A stretch of DNA of 64,000 nucleotides from Galdieria partita (taxonomy: Eukaryota; Rhodophyta; Bangiophyceae; Galdieriales; Galdieriaceae): assembly GCA_025991245.1 (NCBI GenBank), contig BQMJ01000016.1, positions 62,001-126,000 on the forward strand, in the 5' to 3' direction. Shown here in pieces: positions 36,279 to 45,581 of the stretch. Every line of letters begins with the position of its first letter. Position 1 is the stretch's first letter. The position numbers and the translations under genes were made by a program. The notes beneath the pieces are model-generated. The model made no database searches, had not been told where the DNA came from, and saw nothing but the letters and a program-made list of their open reading frames with translations.

Positions 36279-39200
36279 ATGGCGCAAAAGATTCAACATG
36301 TCAAGACAACAAGTGCTTATTCACGCAACTTTCCTGGAACTCCTATCGTACACAGTGAAAACCTTTTTCCACAAATACAAGAACTGTTCGAATCGATTAT
36401 GCAAATAGAAACCAAAAAGTGTTTTGTGGCGTCTTGTGTAAAGTCTGCTCCTTGTAAAATCACAGCGGTGATAGTGGACTTGCAAGTGATTCTATTTGAG
36501 TGGGAAAGTTATTTCAATTGGAAAGGACAAGAAGATAGCAATCTAGTCAGGTCCCGTTATCTTTTGAGATTCCGTAGTGACGGAATCCTTCAGAAGCTCA
36601 AGTTGCCTAGTTCGAAAGATGGATATCGTCCTGAAACCGTAGTTACTTGTGGAGAATATTTGATAGCTTGTTCTTCCGAAGGGCTACTGAGGCTGTGGAA
36701 AGTTACTGGGAAACCTAGATTACAATTTGAAGTACACTTGGATGTTATACCGTTAGCTGTAACGGTAGAAGAGCACATCTTTTCTCAGAGTGAACTTGGA
36801 ATCTTTGTATTATCAGAGTCTGGAGAGATAGTAGTCGTGTTTACGAATAGAAACGCTGGAGTTAAGAGATTTTCTAAAAGCAGCTATGGGCGGCTATCCA
36901 AAGTATTGGAAAATGCGTTTCACGCAGTGACTTTTCTTCGCGATAGAGAGGAAAGACAAGATTGGTTGGAATTTTCAAAAAGAATAGCTTCTAAAATATG
37001 GACCTTCCCAAAGAAAGGGACTGTAGTGTCTTTGTTTCAGTCACATCTGGAGAAATGGTTTATGTCTGAAAATGGTGAAGTATGCAGTTTTATGTGGTCG
37101 TTTGAAATGGAAACACTGAGTAAACAACAAATATGGCATCATAACAAGGAGATGATTTCTATTATAGATGCGGAAGCTTTCCAAGATAGATATATCGCTT
37201 GTTTAGTAGCCATATTTTGGGAAGACCAGTCGCTCCATTTCAGGGTTCGTTATCGTATTGTTTTGATAGATATATCATCAGATGATGTTCCCAGAAGCTT
37301 TTCTCATCATGTAGCTATTGACTTTGAAAGCGTCATAGACAAAAATATGTGGAAGAGAATGGCGAGTCCAAGACTAGTCATTTCTGGTCTATTTTCATAT
37401 ATTCTATTTCCTTTTGATAGTCAGATTGTCATTTCCTCTTTAGTTGTGGGTGACGCACAAATGCAACAAATATATTCTTTTGCGGAGTGGGGAATAGAGA
37501 CGAATCCCATTGGATTGATAGATGCCTTATCGTTTGTAGATGCATTGGCTCCTGCCGAGTGTATTCATTGGATAGACTCATTCATCGGTATTATCACCAA
37601 GAAGAATTTTATTTTTCGTTTTCCTGGTTTTTGTGCACCGTTGTCGTCAAGTCAGTCTAAAAGCTCTAATGACAAGTTACAGAATGATGTGGAAATATTG
37701 TATATATCTTTTAGTCAATTTATTCATGGCTTTGAAAATGCGTCGAAAGTAAGTGCACAAAGTCTTTATACTTGTGATATGGACCACACCGTTTTATCCT
37801 TTTTGGAACTCTTTTTAAATATGGCTGGTGATGAATATAGTCCTGTGGTTAGTGAAAGGATTCGTTACAAGGCGTTTATATTTCGCAAGTTTCTTGATTT
37901 CACTCTACTACCTATTTGGAAGAGAGAGGAGACTGTGACTATTTTTACTCGTCTATCCAACACAGGACAACAAAAGCTGTTTGAATGGATTCAACGCGTC
38001 CTTATCATGGAACAATTGTATGAATTGGAAAAGAGTTTTCATACTGATTCCGAAGAATTGAACAGTCTGAATATATTATCTCAAGCACTCGATGCTTTGA
38101 AAGAAGATATTTTACCGAATTGGTCATTTTATGATTGCCCTTTCATTCTAGAACAACTAATGGAAACTCTGCAAGTATTGAGTATTCAATTCAAAGAGAA
38201 ATTGGATTCTTTGGTTAATTTAACAGACATGAAGTCGATGTCTGAGGATAGGATGTCCAAAGTAGCTCTTTATCGCCGTAGTCTTTTACAACTCGCTCGA
38301 ATTTTTGCCGTTATTTTTGATACTTGTCGAAGTTTTGCTGTTTCCAAGTTTCAACACTTTAAAGTGCCCATATGGTTACATGTGTCTGATTGGGACAAGG
38401 CATTATATCCATTGTTGGATTTTCTGTTGACGATAACTGATTTTGCTCAAGCAAAAGAAATGAATATCGATATTGAACAACTAGTCATGTGTCTTGGAGA
38501 GTTGATCATAGCCCTTGAAAGTTGTATTGTTGATGGTGAACAAAGCAGAGACATCGTACACGATATAGCAACAAAATACTTGAACAAGACAATCTTTGAA
38601 ATAGCTATTTCTTATCGTCGCTATGAATCTGTCTTGTCATTCTTATTGACCAACATCTCATCTTATGTTGATGACGATGTTTTCTTGACGCTGTTTCAGA
38701 CTATTTTTGATCGAGCACTGGAGTTGAGTGATGATCCTTGTTGGAAGGACTTTGTGGAATTCTCATTGACTTGGTTGGAGCATCATGGTCGATTGAGTAT
38801 CTTATTGAGTCGTTGTGAAGATGCAACTTATCGACAAGCTCTTTTTCAATATATTGAAAATGCAGGACATCCGAGACTTCATTTAAGATGGTTGTATTAT
38901 TTTCAGGCCAAGGAGTATTTTCATGCTGCCACTGACTTGTATACTTATGCTTGTCTATTATGGCAAAAGAATGAAAAGTGTTCTTTGGATAATTGTCATA
39001 CTTTGTTTTCGTTGGCATTGCTTTGTCTCCAATTGTCTTTGGTGAACGATGTGGATTGGAAGGAAGACTTGTATTGTCGATTGTATCTGATTAAAGCTCA
39101 TAAAGAACTATCAGAAAATATTGGAAACTTGTTGGATACGAAGGAGTTGGTGACGAGATATGTAGAAGAATCTCCTATAGATTCGGAGAAGCTTTATGAA

Positions 39201-39548
39201 CGTTGTGGTATTGCATTAGAGGTTATCGAGAAGAGCAAAATATCACCTGAGGAAAGCATCCGATTATCTGATTACGTTTGGACTCGCTGTGTGGAAAGGG
39301 AGTTTTATCGTTGGGAGCTTATCACCGAAAGTAGTTTGAATGAGTCGATGAAGGAAAAGCAGTTTTCCGAGTTGGCATTGTTTCGACTTGTTCGCAGTGA
39401 AGGCACAACTTTGGATGAATGGAAAGAGCAAGTGCAGCGTATAAGGGAACAAAATGAGCACAACCCACAACATTGGACAATGAATAGCTGTTTGTTATCT
39501 CAACTATCCAAGGCGGTCTATTTGGCTAGTGGAAACAAATTCTCTTAA
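36279..39548 (+). CDS. NUP133: large nucleoporin, NUP133-like
   Basis: An intronless 1,089-residue protein, starting from the first ATG; the frame opens 21 codons earlier with GTG. The first half is beta-rich and propeller-like, with short repeats such as LIACSSEGLLRLWKVTG. The second half is all-helical and contains HLRWLYYFQAKEYFHAATDLY, which resembles the NUP133 helical signature of a short loop followed by a domain that packs layers of substrate-like repeats. NUP133 is the membrane-proximal member of the Y complex of the pore scaffold. NUP155 has the same layout and is the main alternative. The stop lies 9 nt before the RMI1 start. Confidence 0.62.
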   Translation: MAQKIQHVKTTSAYSRNFPGTPIVHSENLFPQIQELFESIMQIETKKCFVASCVKSAPCKITAVIVDLQVILFEWESYFNWKGQEDSNLVRSRYLLRFRSDGILQKLKLPSSKDGYRPETVVTCGEYLIACSSEGLLRLWKVTGKPRLQFEVHLDVIPLAVTVEEHIFSQSELGIFVLSESGEIVVVFTNRNAGVKRFSKSSYGRLSKVLENAFHAVTFLRDREERQDWLEFSKRIASKIWTFPKKGTVVSLFQSHLEKWFMSENGEVCSFMWSFEMETLSKQQIWHHNKEMISIIDAEAFQDRYIACLVAIFWEDQSLHFRVRYRIVLIDISSDDVPRSFSHHVAIDFESVIDKNMWKRMASPRLVISGLFSYILFPFDSQIVISSLVVGDAQMQQIYSFAEWGIETNPIGLIDALSFVDALAPAECIHWIDSFIGIITKKNFIFRFPGFCAPLSSSQSKSSNDKLQNDVEILYISFSQFIHGFENASKVSAQSLYTCDMDHTVLSFLELFLNMAGDEYSPVVSERIRYKAFIFRKFLDFTLLPIWKREETVTIFTRLSNTGQQKLFEWIQRVLIMEQLYELEKSFHTDSEELNSLNILSQALDALKEDILPNWSFYDCPFILEQLMETLQVLSIQFKEKLDSLVNLTDMKSMSEDRMSKVALYRRSLLQLARIFAVIFDTCRSFAVSKFQHFKVPIWLHVSDWDKALYPLLDFLLTITDFAQAKEMNIDIEQLVMCLGELIIALESCIVDGEQSRDIVHDIATKYLNKTIFEIAISYRRYESVLSFLLTNISSYVDDDVFLTLFQTIFDRALELSDDPCWKDFVEFSLTWLEHHGRLSILLSRCEDATYRQALFQYIENAGHPRLHLRWLYYFQAKEYFHAATDLYTYACLLWQKNEKCSLDNCHTLFSLALLCLQLSLVNDVDWKEDLYCRLYLIKAHKELSENIGNLLDTKELVTRYVEESPIDSEKLYERCGIALEVIEKSKISPEESIRLSDYVWTRCVEREFYRWELITESSLNESMKEKQFSELALFRLVRSEGTTLDEWKEQVQRIREQNEHNPQHWTMNSCLLSQLSKAVYLASGNKFS

Positions 39549-39557
39549 TGACTTTTC

Positions 39558-40407
39558 ATGAGTCGTTGGGGGGAAATTTCTTCGAGTGGTGATGCTTTTC
39601 GCGCTTTTTTACAAGACAAAGGTTTATTCCGTATTCGTGAAGAACTACTTTCCAACTGGATTGAAAACCAAACTGATGACCAACAAAAGCAAGTATCCTA
39701 ATATCCAACTCGTGGCCATGTTTCTCAACCTTTGGAGTAGTGCGGACTCTTGGATGCAACGCACTTTTGAAAGTTTACTCGATAAGGATATTTGCACAAT
39801 TGTAGTGAGTATATAAAATATAGTCTTTCAATAACAAACAAGTATAGAATGGAGGCACTTTGCCGTACCAACTAGCGTTGATGGCAACTGGTGTAGTCTA
39901 TGGCAAGTATTTTGTACAGTTGGAAGATATCGTCGATATAGCTGCCGAAGATCCTAGAAAAGGGAAATCGAACGGCACTTTGAAATGCACTTTCTTTGAT
40001 GGACAACAACAAGTATATGGTTTAGAGCTCACGTAAGTTGGTAGACCAGAGCATTGTTTTCTGACACTGTGTATGGGTGAATATTCAGGGATATGAAACA
40101 TTGTTTATCAGTGCACACGCCTCCTGGAAGCAAGTTTCTTTTACTTGATCCTCTTGTACACCGTGGAATTGTATTGTTAACTAGAAACAATTGTCGTTAT
40201 CTTGGAGGTGTTGTTTCGGAGGTACAACGGAAAAGGGATAGTCTAGTAAAAGATATTATGCAACGAGCAATTTATCGAGTAGAAGGTTTTCAACAAAGCA
40301 GTGGAAATGCAGAAATGGATACTAGTCGTATTGGTAACGAAATGATTCCTATAGGACAAGGAATATCCTATTGGGGTCATGAAGAAGAAGAAGAAGAGAA
40401 TATTTGA
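39558..40407 (+). CDS. RMI1: RMI1-like OB-fold protein of the BLM/TOP3 complex
   Basis: Four exons (39558-39688, 39741-39804, 39848-40032, 40089-40407) give 232 residues. The OB-fold carries the RMI1 signature: LPYQLALMATGVV, FVQLEDIVDIA, DMKHCLSVHTPPGSKFLLL and RYLGGVVSEV. The N-terminal helices (SNWIENQ..., LLDKDI) are the DUF1767-like bundle. RMI1 stabilises TOP3 and helps dissolve double Holliday junctions. The protein lacks the second OB domain of human RMI1, as in yeast and many protists. Intron 1 has a GC donor; introns 2 and 3 (43 and 56 nt) are GT-AG. Confidence 0.85.
39689..39740 (+). other. GC-AG intron 1 of RMI1
   Basis: A 52-nt intron with donor GCAAGTATCC and acceptor GGAGTAG, phase 2 on both sides, joining QQ-N-ADSWMQ. 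The only nearby GT (four bases inside, phase 0) would lead to an early stop with this acceptor. Confidence 0.7.
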
Positions 40408-40493
40408 CAAAGTTGATTGTATAGAAACATTCATAGGTAGATAGTTGGACCCTGTTGATTGGATAGTTACAATCTCCTTTAGAGGGTTGAGTG

Positions 40494-40949
40494 ATGCAAC
40501 GTATATTATATAGAATCGATCATGGTTATTTGAGATTTCTAAAATGGCATTTCAAGCAATTGGCCATGAATACTGAAGCGTTGGATCAATTGCTTTCCAA
40601 GTTTACAGCTAAACAAAAGCTACAAGAGTCTATATCTTTAGATGAACAACATTCTGAAATCCTGGAAGACAAAAGCAGATGGAACAAGCGAGCTCGTGAA
40701 GCGTTGAAAAACGCGAAGCTTCGTGAAACTTGGTTCTCTTTGGGTCGGGAAAGCTTTGTCTTGTTACCCAACGACTTTATACAAAGTTCACTAGTGGCTG
40801 AGGAACCAGAACTATACCAACAAATTGAAAGCATTCAGAAAAAGTTACCTGAAAAAAGGAGAAGGTTGGAGGTGATGGAAGAAGAAGTATCCCGTTTGAC
40901 GGAAGAGTTGCTGGCTTCTATGGAAACTCAGAAACAACTCCAGAAATGA
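40494..40949 (+). CDS. prefoldin-like coiled-coil protein (PDRG1-type)
   Basis: 151 residues from the first ATG, intronless. Two long helices flank a beta-hairpin-like centre, WFSLGRESFVLLPNDFI, which is the layout of beta-prefoldins and of PDRG1, a subunit of the R2TP/prefoldin-like co-chaperone. The C-terminal helix ends in a Gln/Leu coiled coil. The first 25 residues are basic and aromatic and might be a leader; an internal ATG at 40566 would give a 127-residue protein closer to PDRG1 in size. Prefoldin-like fold is likely, exact subunit uncertain. Confidence 0.5.
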   Translation: MQRILYRIDHGYLRFLKWHFKQLAMNTEALDQLLSKFTAKQKLQESISLDEQHSEILEDKSRWNKRAREALKNAKLRETWFSLGRESFVLLPNDFIQSSLVAEEPELYQQIESIQKKLPEKRRRLEVMEEEVSRLTEELLASMETQKQLQK

Positions 40950-41072
40950 CCACTTTCCTATGGTGAATGCTTATCTTTATGGAATATTCATTAGTTGGAT
41001 AATATGAATGTAAATATATTTATATGTTGTATTCATTCTTTGGGATCAGTTTCACACTTGCCTTGTTGGCTA

Positions 41073-42788
41073 CTACTTATTTGGCATCTCCAAATCAATT
41101 CCATTGACAATATTATCGACATCGATATATGACGAAATAGATTCTTGGTTGTCTTTATCCTTCACTTTTTCAAAAGTATCATCTGATTTTGGTTGTATGT
41201 CGACTGCTGGATCAGCACAGACTGCAGAAGAAGGAATCTCAACATGATTCGACCTTTGTAAAACGAAATCCTTTTCATTTCGAAAAGAAATTCTACTACG
41301 TTCACATATTTCTAGCTCTGCAACAGGTACAATATCAACTTGAGCACTTGGATATACCACCTTCCAAAATTTCTTTGTTCCTTTCGAGAGATCATCTGAA
41401 AGTTCATCTCGTTTTGTTCTCTTGGCTGTTCTTCCCCAGTCTGGTATTCCCTCCATCTTACTACTTGTCACTATGTCAGTCATCGATGAGTTTATCGGCA
41501 AAGTTCTTCGTCGGGTTGGGTGGATCAAACATCGCTTGAAGCTGGATAAAGTATTCTTCAAAAAGGAAAGGGTCGATGTTTGTTCTACTCTTTCACAAAA
41601 GGTAAACAACCAACGATCCAACTCATTCCTTCTGACAATGACTAGTTGATCCCTTTCCAAGGTGCAAAGTATACTTTGATGATAGAGCTGAAACGTTTCT
41701 AGTGCCCATAACAAACTCTGATTATCTACACTTTGTTGATATTTCGAGTCTATTCTATGGAGGACTTGTTCCATAACATCGTTCATGAAATCCCATTGGT
41801 TCCCTTCCTCATCGCAAATCTTAACTACCTGTTGATACCAATGCAGAACTTCACATTGAATGAGAGTGAAAAAATGTAAAGTATCCGCACTCTGTCCTTG
41901 AAACATACTGTGTTGACAAAGCATACGTATCATCTGATAACCAAGCTTCTTTCCGGCCCATAACCCGTACATATCACAAGTGTCTAATAACTGCAATACA
42001 AACGCTACAAATTTATCCGCTATAGGAAACAAAGCATCTTCATATGACAAAATGCAATCTACAAAGAAACGATACAATACATGTAAAACTGCACCCATTC
42101 CATTTTCTAAACGCTGGTGGTCGGATAAACTCTTTGGATGCCTTTCTCGTAAAAAACGCAATGTTGTTGAAAGAAAACGACAAAATTCAGAAAAAAGACT
42201 GCACAAGCCTTCCGTTGGTAAACCGACGGTCGGAGGAGCCTGTTGCTGTAAAAAGGTCAAGTTTTGCAAAGAAAGTAACAAGGGAAGAATATCATTCAAT
42301 ACGGTGGAACTTTCAGACGCACTCTCCACTATATTACAAAGTTTCGATAACAAGCGGATATTATATTCCATACAGTTGTAAAACGAAGTACTAGATGACA
42401 CATTCCCAACTTGTAAAAATGAATATACCAAGGAATATAAAAGGAATTCCGAACAGGTGGACAGAAAAACACTTTGTGATAATTTCTTGCTCCAATCCGC
42501 TTTCCTTTTTGCAGAAATGTTGGGTTGAGATAAGACCAATAAACCTAGGCATAATAAAAACTCTCCTGCTGCATGACTCTTCACCAACGAAAACTCTAAG
42601 AGTTTATAATATCGATCGATGAAAAGCTCCACACTGACATCTTTGCTGGGAGGGTTCTGACCAATCCATCTTCCAAAAGAAACGAAGCAGCGTCGCAAAC
42701 CATCTATGTCAGAACTGTTCTTTACAGCTTGTTCAAGAGTAGCAATATAGGACTCAAAACCGGCGTTCATACTAGCCTCCGATAGCAT
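41073..42788 (-). CDS. uncharacterised helical-repeat protein
   Basis: An intronless 571-residue frame with an ATG start. About 420 N-terminal residues are predicted alpha-helical with Leu/Phe-rich, HEAT-like periodicity (for example LFIDRYYKLLEFSL and LYRFFVDCILSYEDALF). The remaining 150 are polar and acidic with basic patches (RTAKRTKRDEL). This plan of helical repeats plus charged tail recurs in nuclear scaffold proteins such as RIX1/PELP1 and Integrator subunits, but no motif decides. A Rix1-type assignment is only a thought. It converges with the prefoldin-like gene across 123 nt. Confidence 0.6.
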   Translation of the reverse strand: MLSEASMNAGFESYIATLEQAVKNSSDIDGLRRCFVSFGRWIGQNPPSKDVSVELFIDRYYKLLEFSLVKSHAAGEFLLCLGLLVLSQPNISAKRKADWSKKLSQSVFLSTCSEFLLYSLVYSFLQVGNVSSSTSFYNCMEYNIRLLSKLCNIVESASESSTVLNDILPLLLSLQNLTFLQQQAPPTVGLPTEGLCSLFSEFCRFLSTTLRFLRERHPKSLSDHQRLENGMGAVLHVLYRFFVDCILSYEDALFPIADKFVAFVLQLLDTCDMYGLWAGKKLGYQMIRMLCQHSMFQGQSADTLHFFTLIQCEVLHWYQQVVKICDEEGNQWDFMNDVMEQVLHRIDSKYQQSVDNQSLLWALETFQLYHQSILCTLERDQLVIVRRNELDRWLFTFCERVEQTSTLSFLKNTLSSFKRCLIHPTRRRTLPINSSMTDIVTSSKMEGIPDWGRTAKRTKRDELSDDLSKGTKKFWKVVYPSAQVDIVPVAELEICERSRISFRNEKDFVLQRSNHVEIPSSAVCADPAVDIQPKSDDTFEKVKDKDNQESISSYIDVDNIVNGIDLEMPNK

Positions 42789-43976
42789 GGCCTCGAACCA
42801 ATCTTGTCCAGGTTACTCGCCAGGATTTCCTATTCTATTATTTTGGAAAGGGAAACAAATAATTGATTGAACAATGCAACTCAAATCATAGATTATTTCA
42901 AAATATTGTCATGTCTCTTTTTTCCTATTAACTATGCTATAACTTTATGATTATACTGACGAAGAACTATACTGAGCGAGTGTGAAAGTATAACAATGAC
43001 TCCATGTCTGTAACGGCATGAAGCCTCAAAGCAATCAATCCTTGAACTACTGCAAGTATCAAAATTCAAACTTATGGCTCTCGAAGAAACCTTTTCAACC
43101 CAATGAAAATAAAGAGACTACTCAGTTTTGCAGCACGACCACATATTCAAAACGCAAGAAATTGAATAGCAAAATAGATAAGGAGAATAGCATTGCTGCT
43201 TAAATATGCAACAAAATAAAGACCAACGGCCTTCATTGGCAAACAAAAATATGACACTTTAAAACAAAAAAAATTGATTGCTGTTTGATGATAGTCGAGC
43301 AGAAATTTAAGAAAATTATAAAAATATTAATTGCTAATTTTTGAAACAGTTCTAAGTGCTATTAGCAGTCCCTAAACAATTCTTAAAAAGTTATTAAGAA
43401 AATAGTTAAGTTGTTATTAAATTTTAAAAATGTCAAAAGCACACTAATAATTAAAAGCGATTATCTATATATGCTAATAAAAACGAGTTTCTACATATAC
43501 AACAAAAGAATGTTACAAATTAAATAGCGGTTGTCAATGAAATTCAATTCTAACAAACATTAATATTAAATCTGTTCTTGTAACATGGTTTATCAAAGAT
43601 AGGTTTGAATAATGCTGATCATTATAAATTGGATCCTTAAAATTTTAATTCCAATCTAATAATGTCTTTGCTGATTGTGAGTTTCACAATATCAAAGAAT
43701 TGGTTTTGCTGTCCGGTAAAAATAGGAATTCTATATAAAGAAAGCACTGCATTCTTCATTTGTATGGCTGCAAAATTTCATTTTTTTACCTTCCCATAAA
43801 TTTCTTTCCCTACAAACTAACAACGAGGCTGTTGCTTCTCCAGATAGGTCGTTGGTCGTTCTTTGGTTAAAAAAATCGTTTGGGAAAATGGGTTAGAAGT
43901 TAAACGGACATTTTCGTACATTTTTGAAACTTCTTGGGACTCTGGGCGTTGTAAACGATTCAATCCCTTTATAGGG
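42789..43976. other. very AT-rich block without a convincing gene
   Basis: By hand count, G+C per 60-base line from 43321 to 43680 runs from 17 to 27 percent, well below the flanking genes. One short plus-strand frame (43018-43203) is Lys/Asn/Gln-rich and looks like AT-driven chance. The right edge contains an open frame leading into the RPUSD1-like gene after an acceptor-like CAGATAG (ending at 43847). I see no terminal repeats, target duplications or transposase. It may be a degenerate insertion, a regulatory or replication region, or a long intron. Confidence 0.5.
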
Positions 43977-44792
43977 ATGTTTCTGTCCGATATTTGTGAT
44001 CCGACTCGGCTACCGAGGAAACACCAAAGTGAGCTTACAGAAGAGGAGCAGCAACAATCTGGTGATAAAGACATAGGTCGTCGTCCTCCTACTATTGATT
44101 CTATTGAATTTCTTTATGTAGATGGAGAATATTTAGCTGTAAATAAGCCTGCTGATGTTCGTATGGATGGTGACTTTGATGTTACTGTTGCGAAGCTTGT
44201 TGATAGAAAATTAGGGTTTCAAGATGGCGTCAAAGGGAAACCTCGTTTTGTGCATCGTTTGGATTATGCTACTTCTGGTGTTCTTATTGCTGGTCTAACG
44301 GAGCAAAGTGCTAGTTACTTAGCAAAGCTTTTTCGTGAAAGGCGAGTAGAGAAATTTTATCTTGCTCTAGTTCATGGTTGGACACCTTCGACGAGGTTTG
44401 TTATGGAAGAAAGGATAGCTAATCATCCTGTGGATGGTTTTATGATGACTGTTGATATGGTTCGTGGAAAGAGTGCGAAGACAGAGTGTATTCCGTTAAG
44501 TTTTGGTATTTATGGTGATCAATATTTAGTGACGAAAGTGCTATTGAAACCTTTTACTGGGAGGCGACATCAGTTGAGAGTTCACATGAAGTTTCGTGGG
44601 TTTCCCATTGTTGGGGATGCTACATATGGAGTGGATAGTGTGTATGGACCAGATGATAGTCGAACGCCTCCTAGGATGATGCTTCATGCTTGGAAATTGA
44701 AAGTATTGCGAGGAGAAGAAGAGTTATGGATTGAAGCACCGGATCCTTTGGAAACTTGCTTTGTGGAGTTTGCGAACATTGTGGAGAGCTGA
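43977..44792 (+). CDS. RluA-family pseudouridine synthase, RPUSD1-like
   Basis: 271 residues from the first ATG. The catalytic motif HRLDYATSGVL carries the essential Asp, preceded by YLAVNKPADVRMDGD as in RPUSD1 and plant RNA pseudouridine synthases. Other family blocks are FRERRVEKFYLALVHG, FTGRRHQLRVH, GDATYG and RMMLHAWKL. It isomerises uridine in RNA. The frame is open back to 43848, directly after an AG, without an ATG; that extra 43-codon stretch (including WENGLEVKRTFSYIF) reads like protein. An upstream exon inside the AT-rich block is therefore likely, and the true start may lie further left. Confidence 0.88.
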   Translation: MFLSDICDPTRLPRKHQSELTEEEQQQSGDKDIGRRPPTIDSIEFLYVDGEYLAVNKPADVRMDGDFDVTVAKLVDRKLGFQDGVKGKPRFVHRLDYATSGVLIAGLTEQSASYLAKLFRERRVEKFYLALVHGWTPSTRFVMEERIANHPVDGFMMTVDMVRGKSAKTECIPLSFGIYGDQYLVTKVLLKPFTGRRHQLRVHMKFRGFPIVGDATYGVDSVYGPDDSRTPPRMMLHAWKLKVLRGEEELWIEAPDPLETCFVEFANIVES

Positions 44793-45008
44793 TGAGAATA
44801 AGAGAACAAAAAGGCCTCTACGAGGAGTGATCCGTGGCTGTGGGTGCCAACGAACGAGGAGGATTGCTTTCATGGATAATATTTCTCGGCTTGCGATTTC
44901 CTATGGAGAAATCATACAAAAGGAGTAAGAAATACAAAAGTTACATTTTTATTCTACAAGTCAAAAAAGGATATCGATGCTACGGAAAGGGAAAACATGC
45001 AACTACTA

Positions 45009-45439
45009 CTAGCGCTTGTTAAAGCCATACTTTTTCCGTTCATAAAACAAGTCAGCTTTCGCACTTCCCAAGTTGATTATTTTCGGACAGCCATCTCTGT
45101 CTTTTTCTAAGATTGTGCATTCTCTACAATAATAGGCATCCGATACCCCTACACCACCACAGATGACGCAACGCCCCTTATCAAGAGTTTAGCTTTCAGA
45201 AATATTCATTCGTTGCTTACTTGAAAAGAACCATAGTTGCACTCGTCACATATACGAACGGGTGTACAAGGACGAACATAAGAGTCACATATAACACATT
45301 TCCCGTCACCTGTAAAGAAAGAAATCAACTAAGCAGGAACAAAAAGGTAAAACGACTAGGTACACTTTTCGCAAAGTCTACCGACGGCAACTCCAGGTTG
45401 TTTTCGACACATAATAAGATCTGGATGATGTTTGGCCAT
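45009..45439 (-). CDS. PHF5A: PHF5A/Rds3, SF3b zinc protein
   Basis: Three exons (45439-45364, 45309-45221, 45176-45009; introns 54 and 44 nt) give exactly 110 residues, the size of the family. The sequence is almost canonical: [20 protein letters not shown], then the Cys-x-x-Cys pairs [20 protein letters not shown] and YYCREC, and the tail [12 protein letters not shown]5A is the knotted zinc protein of SF3b that, with SF3B1, forms the branch-point adenosine pocket of U2 snRNP. No single exon is long enough for an open-frame scan to find it. It lies between an RPUSD1-like gene and a WD40 gene. Confidence 0.97.
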
Positions 45440-45581
45440 CACTTTCAAAACGTCAAAAAGAAATCCAAAGGATAGTGCAATTGTGTCTGATTTTTATGCT
45501 CTAAAAAAGTCCTATATTTCAATTCAAAGAATATTTCTTGAAGAAGATTGGAAAAAGAAGATTTTTGCTCTTAACCGCTAA

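Noticed and set aside
41980-42394. Plus-strand frames of 116-133 residues
   Set aside because: They are antisense shadows of the long minus-strand frame 41073-42788, which has a far longer continuous coding run.
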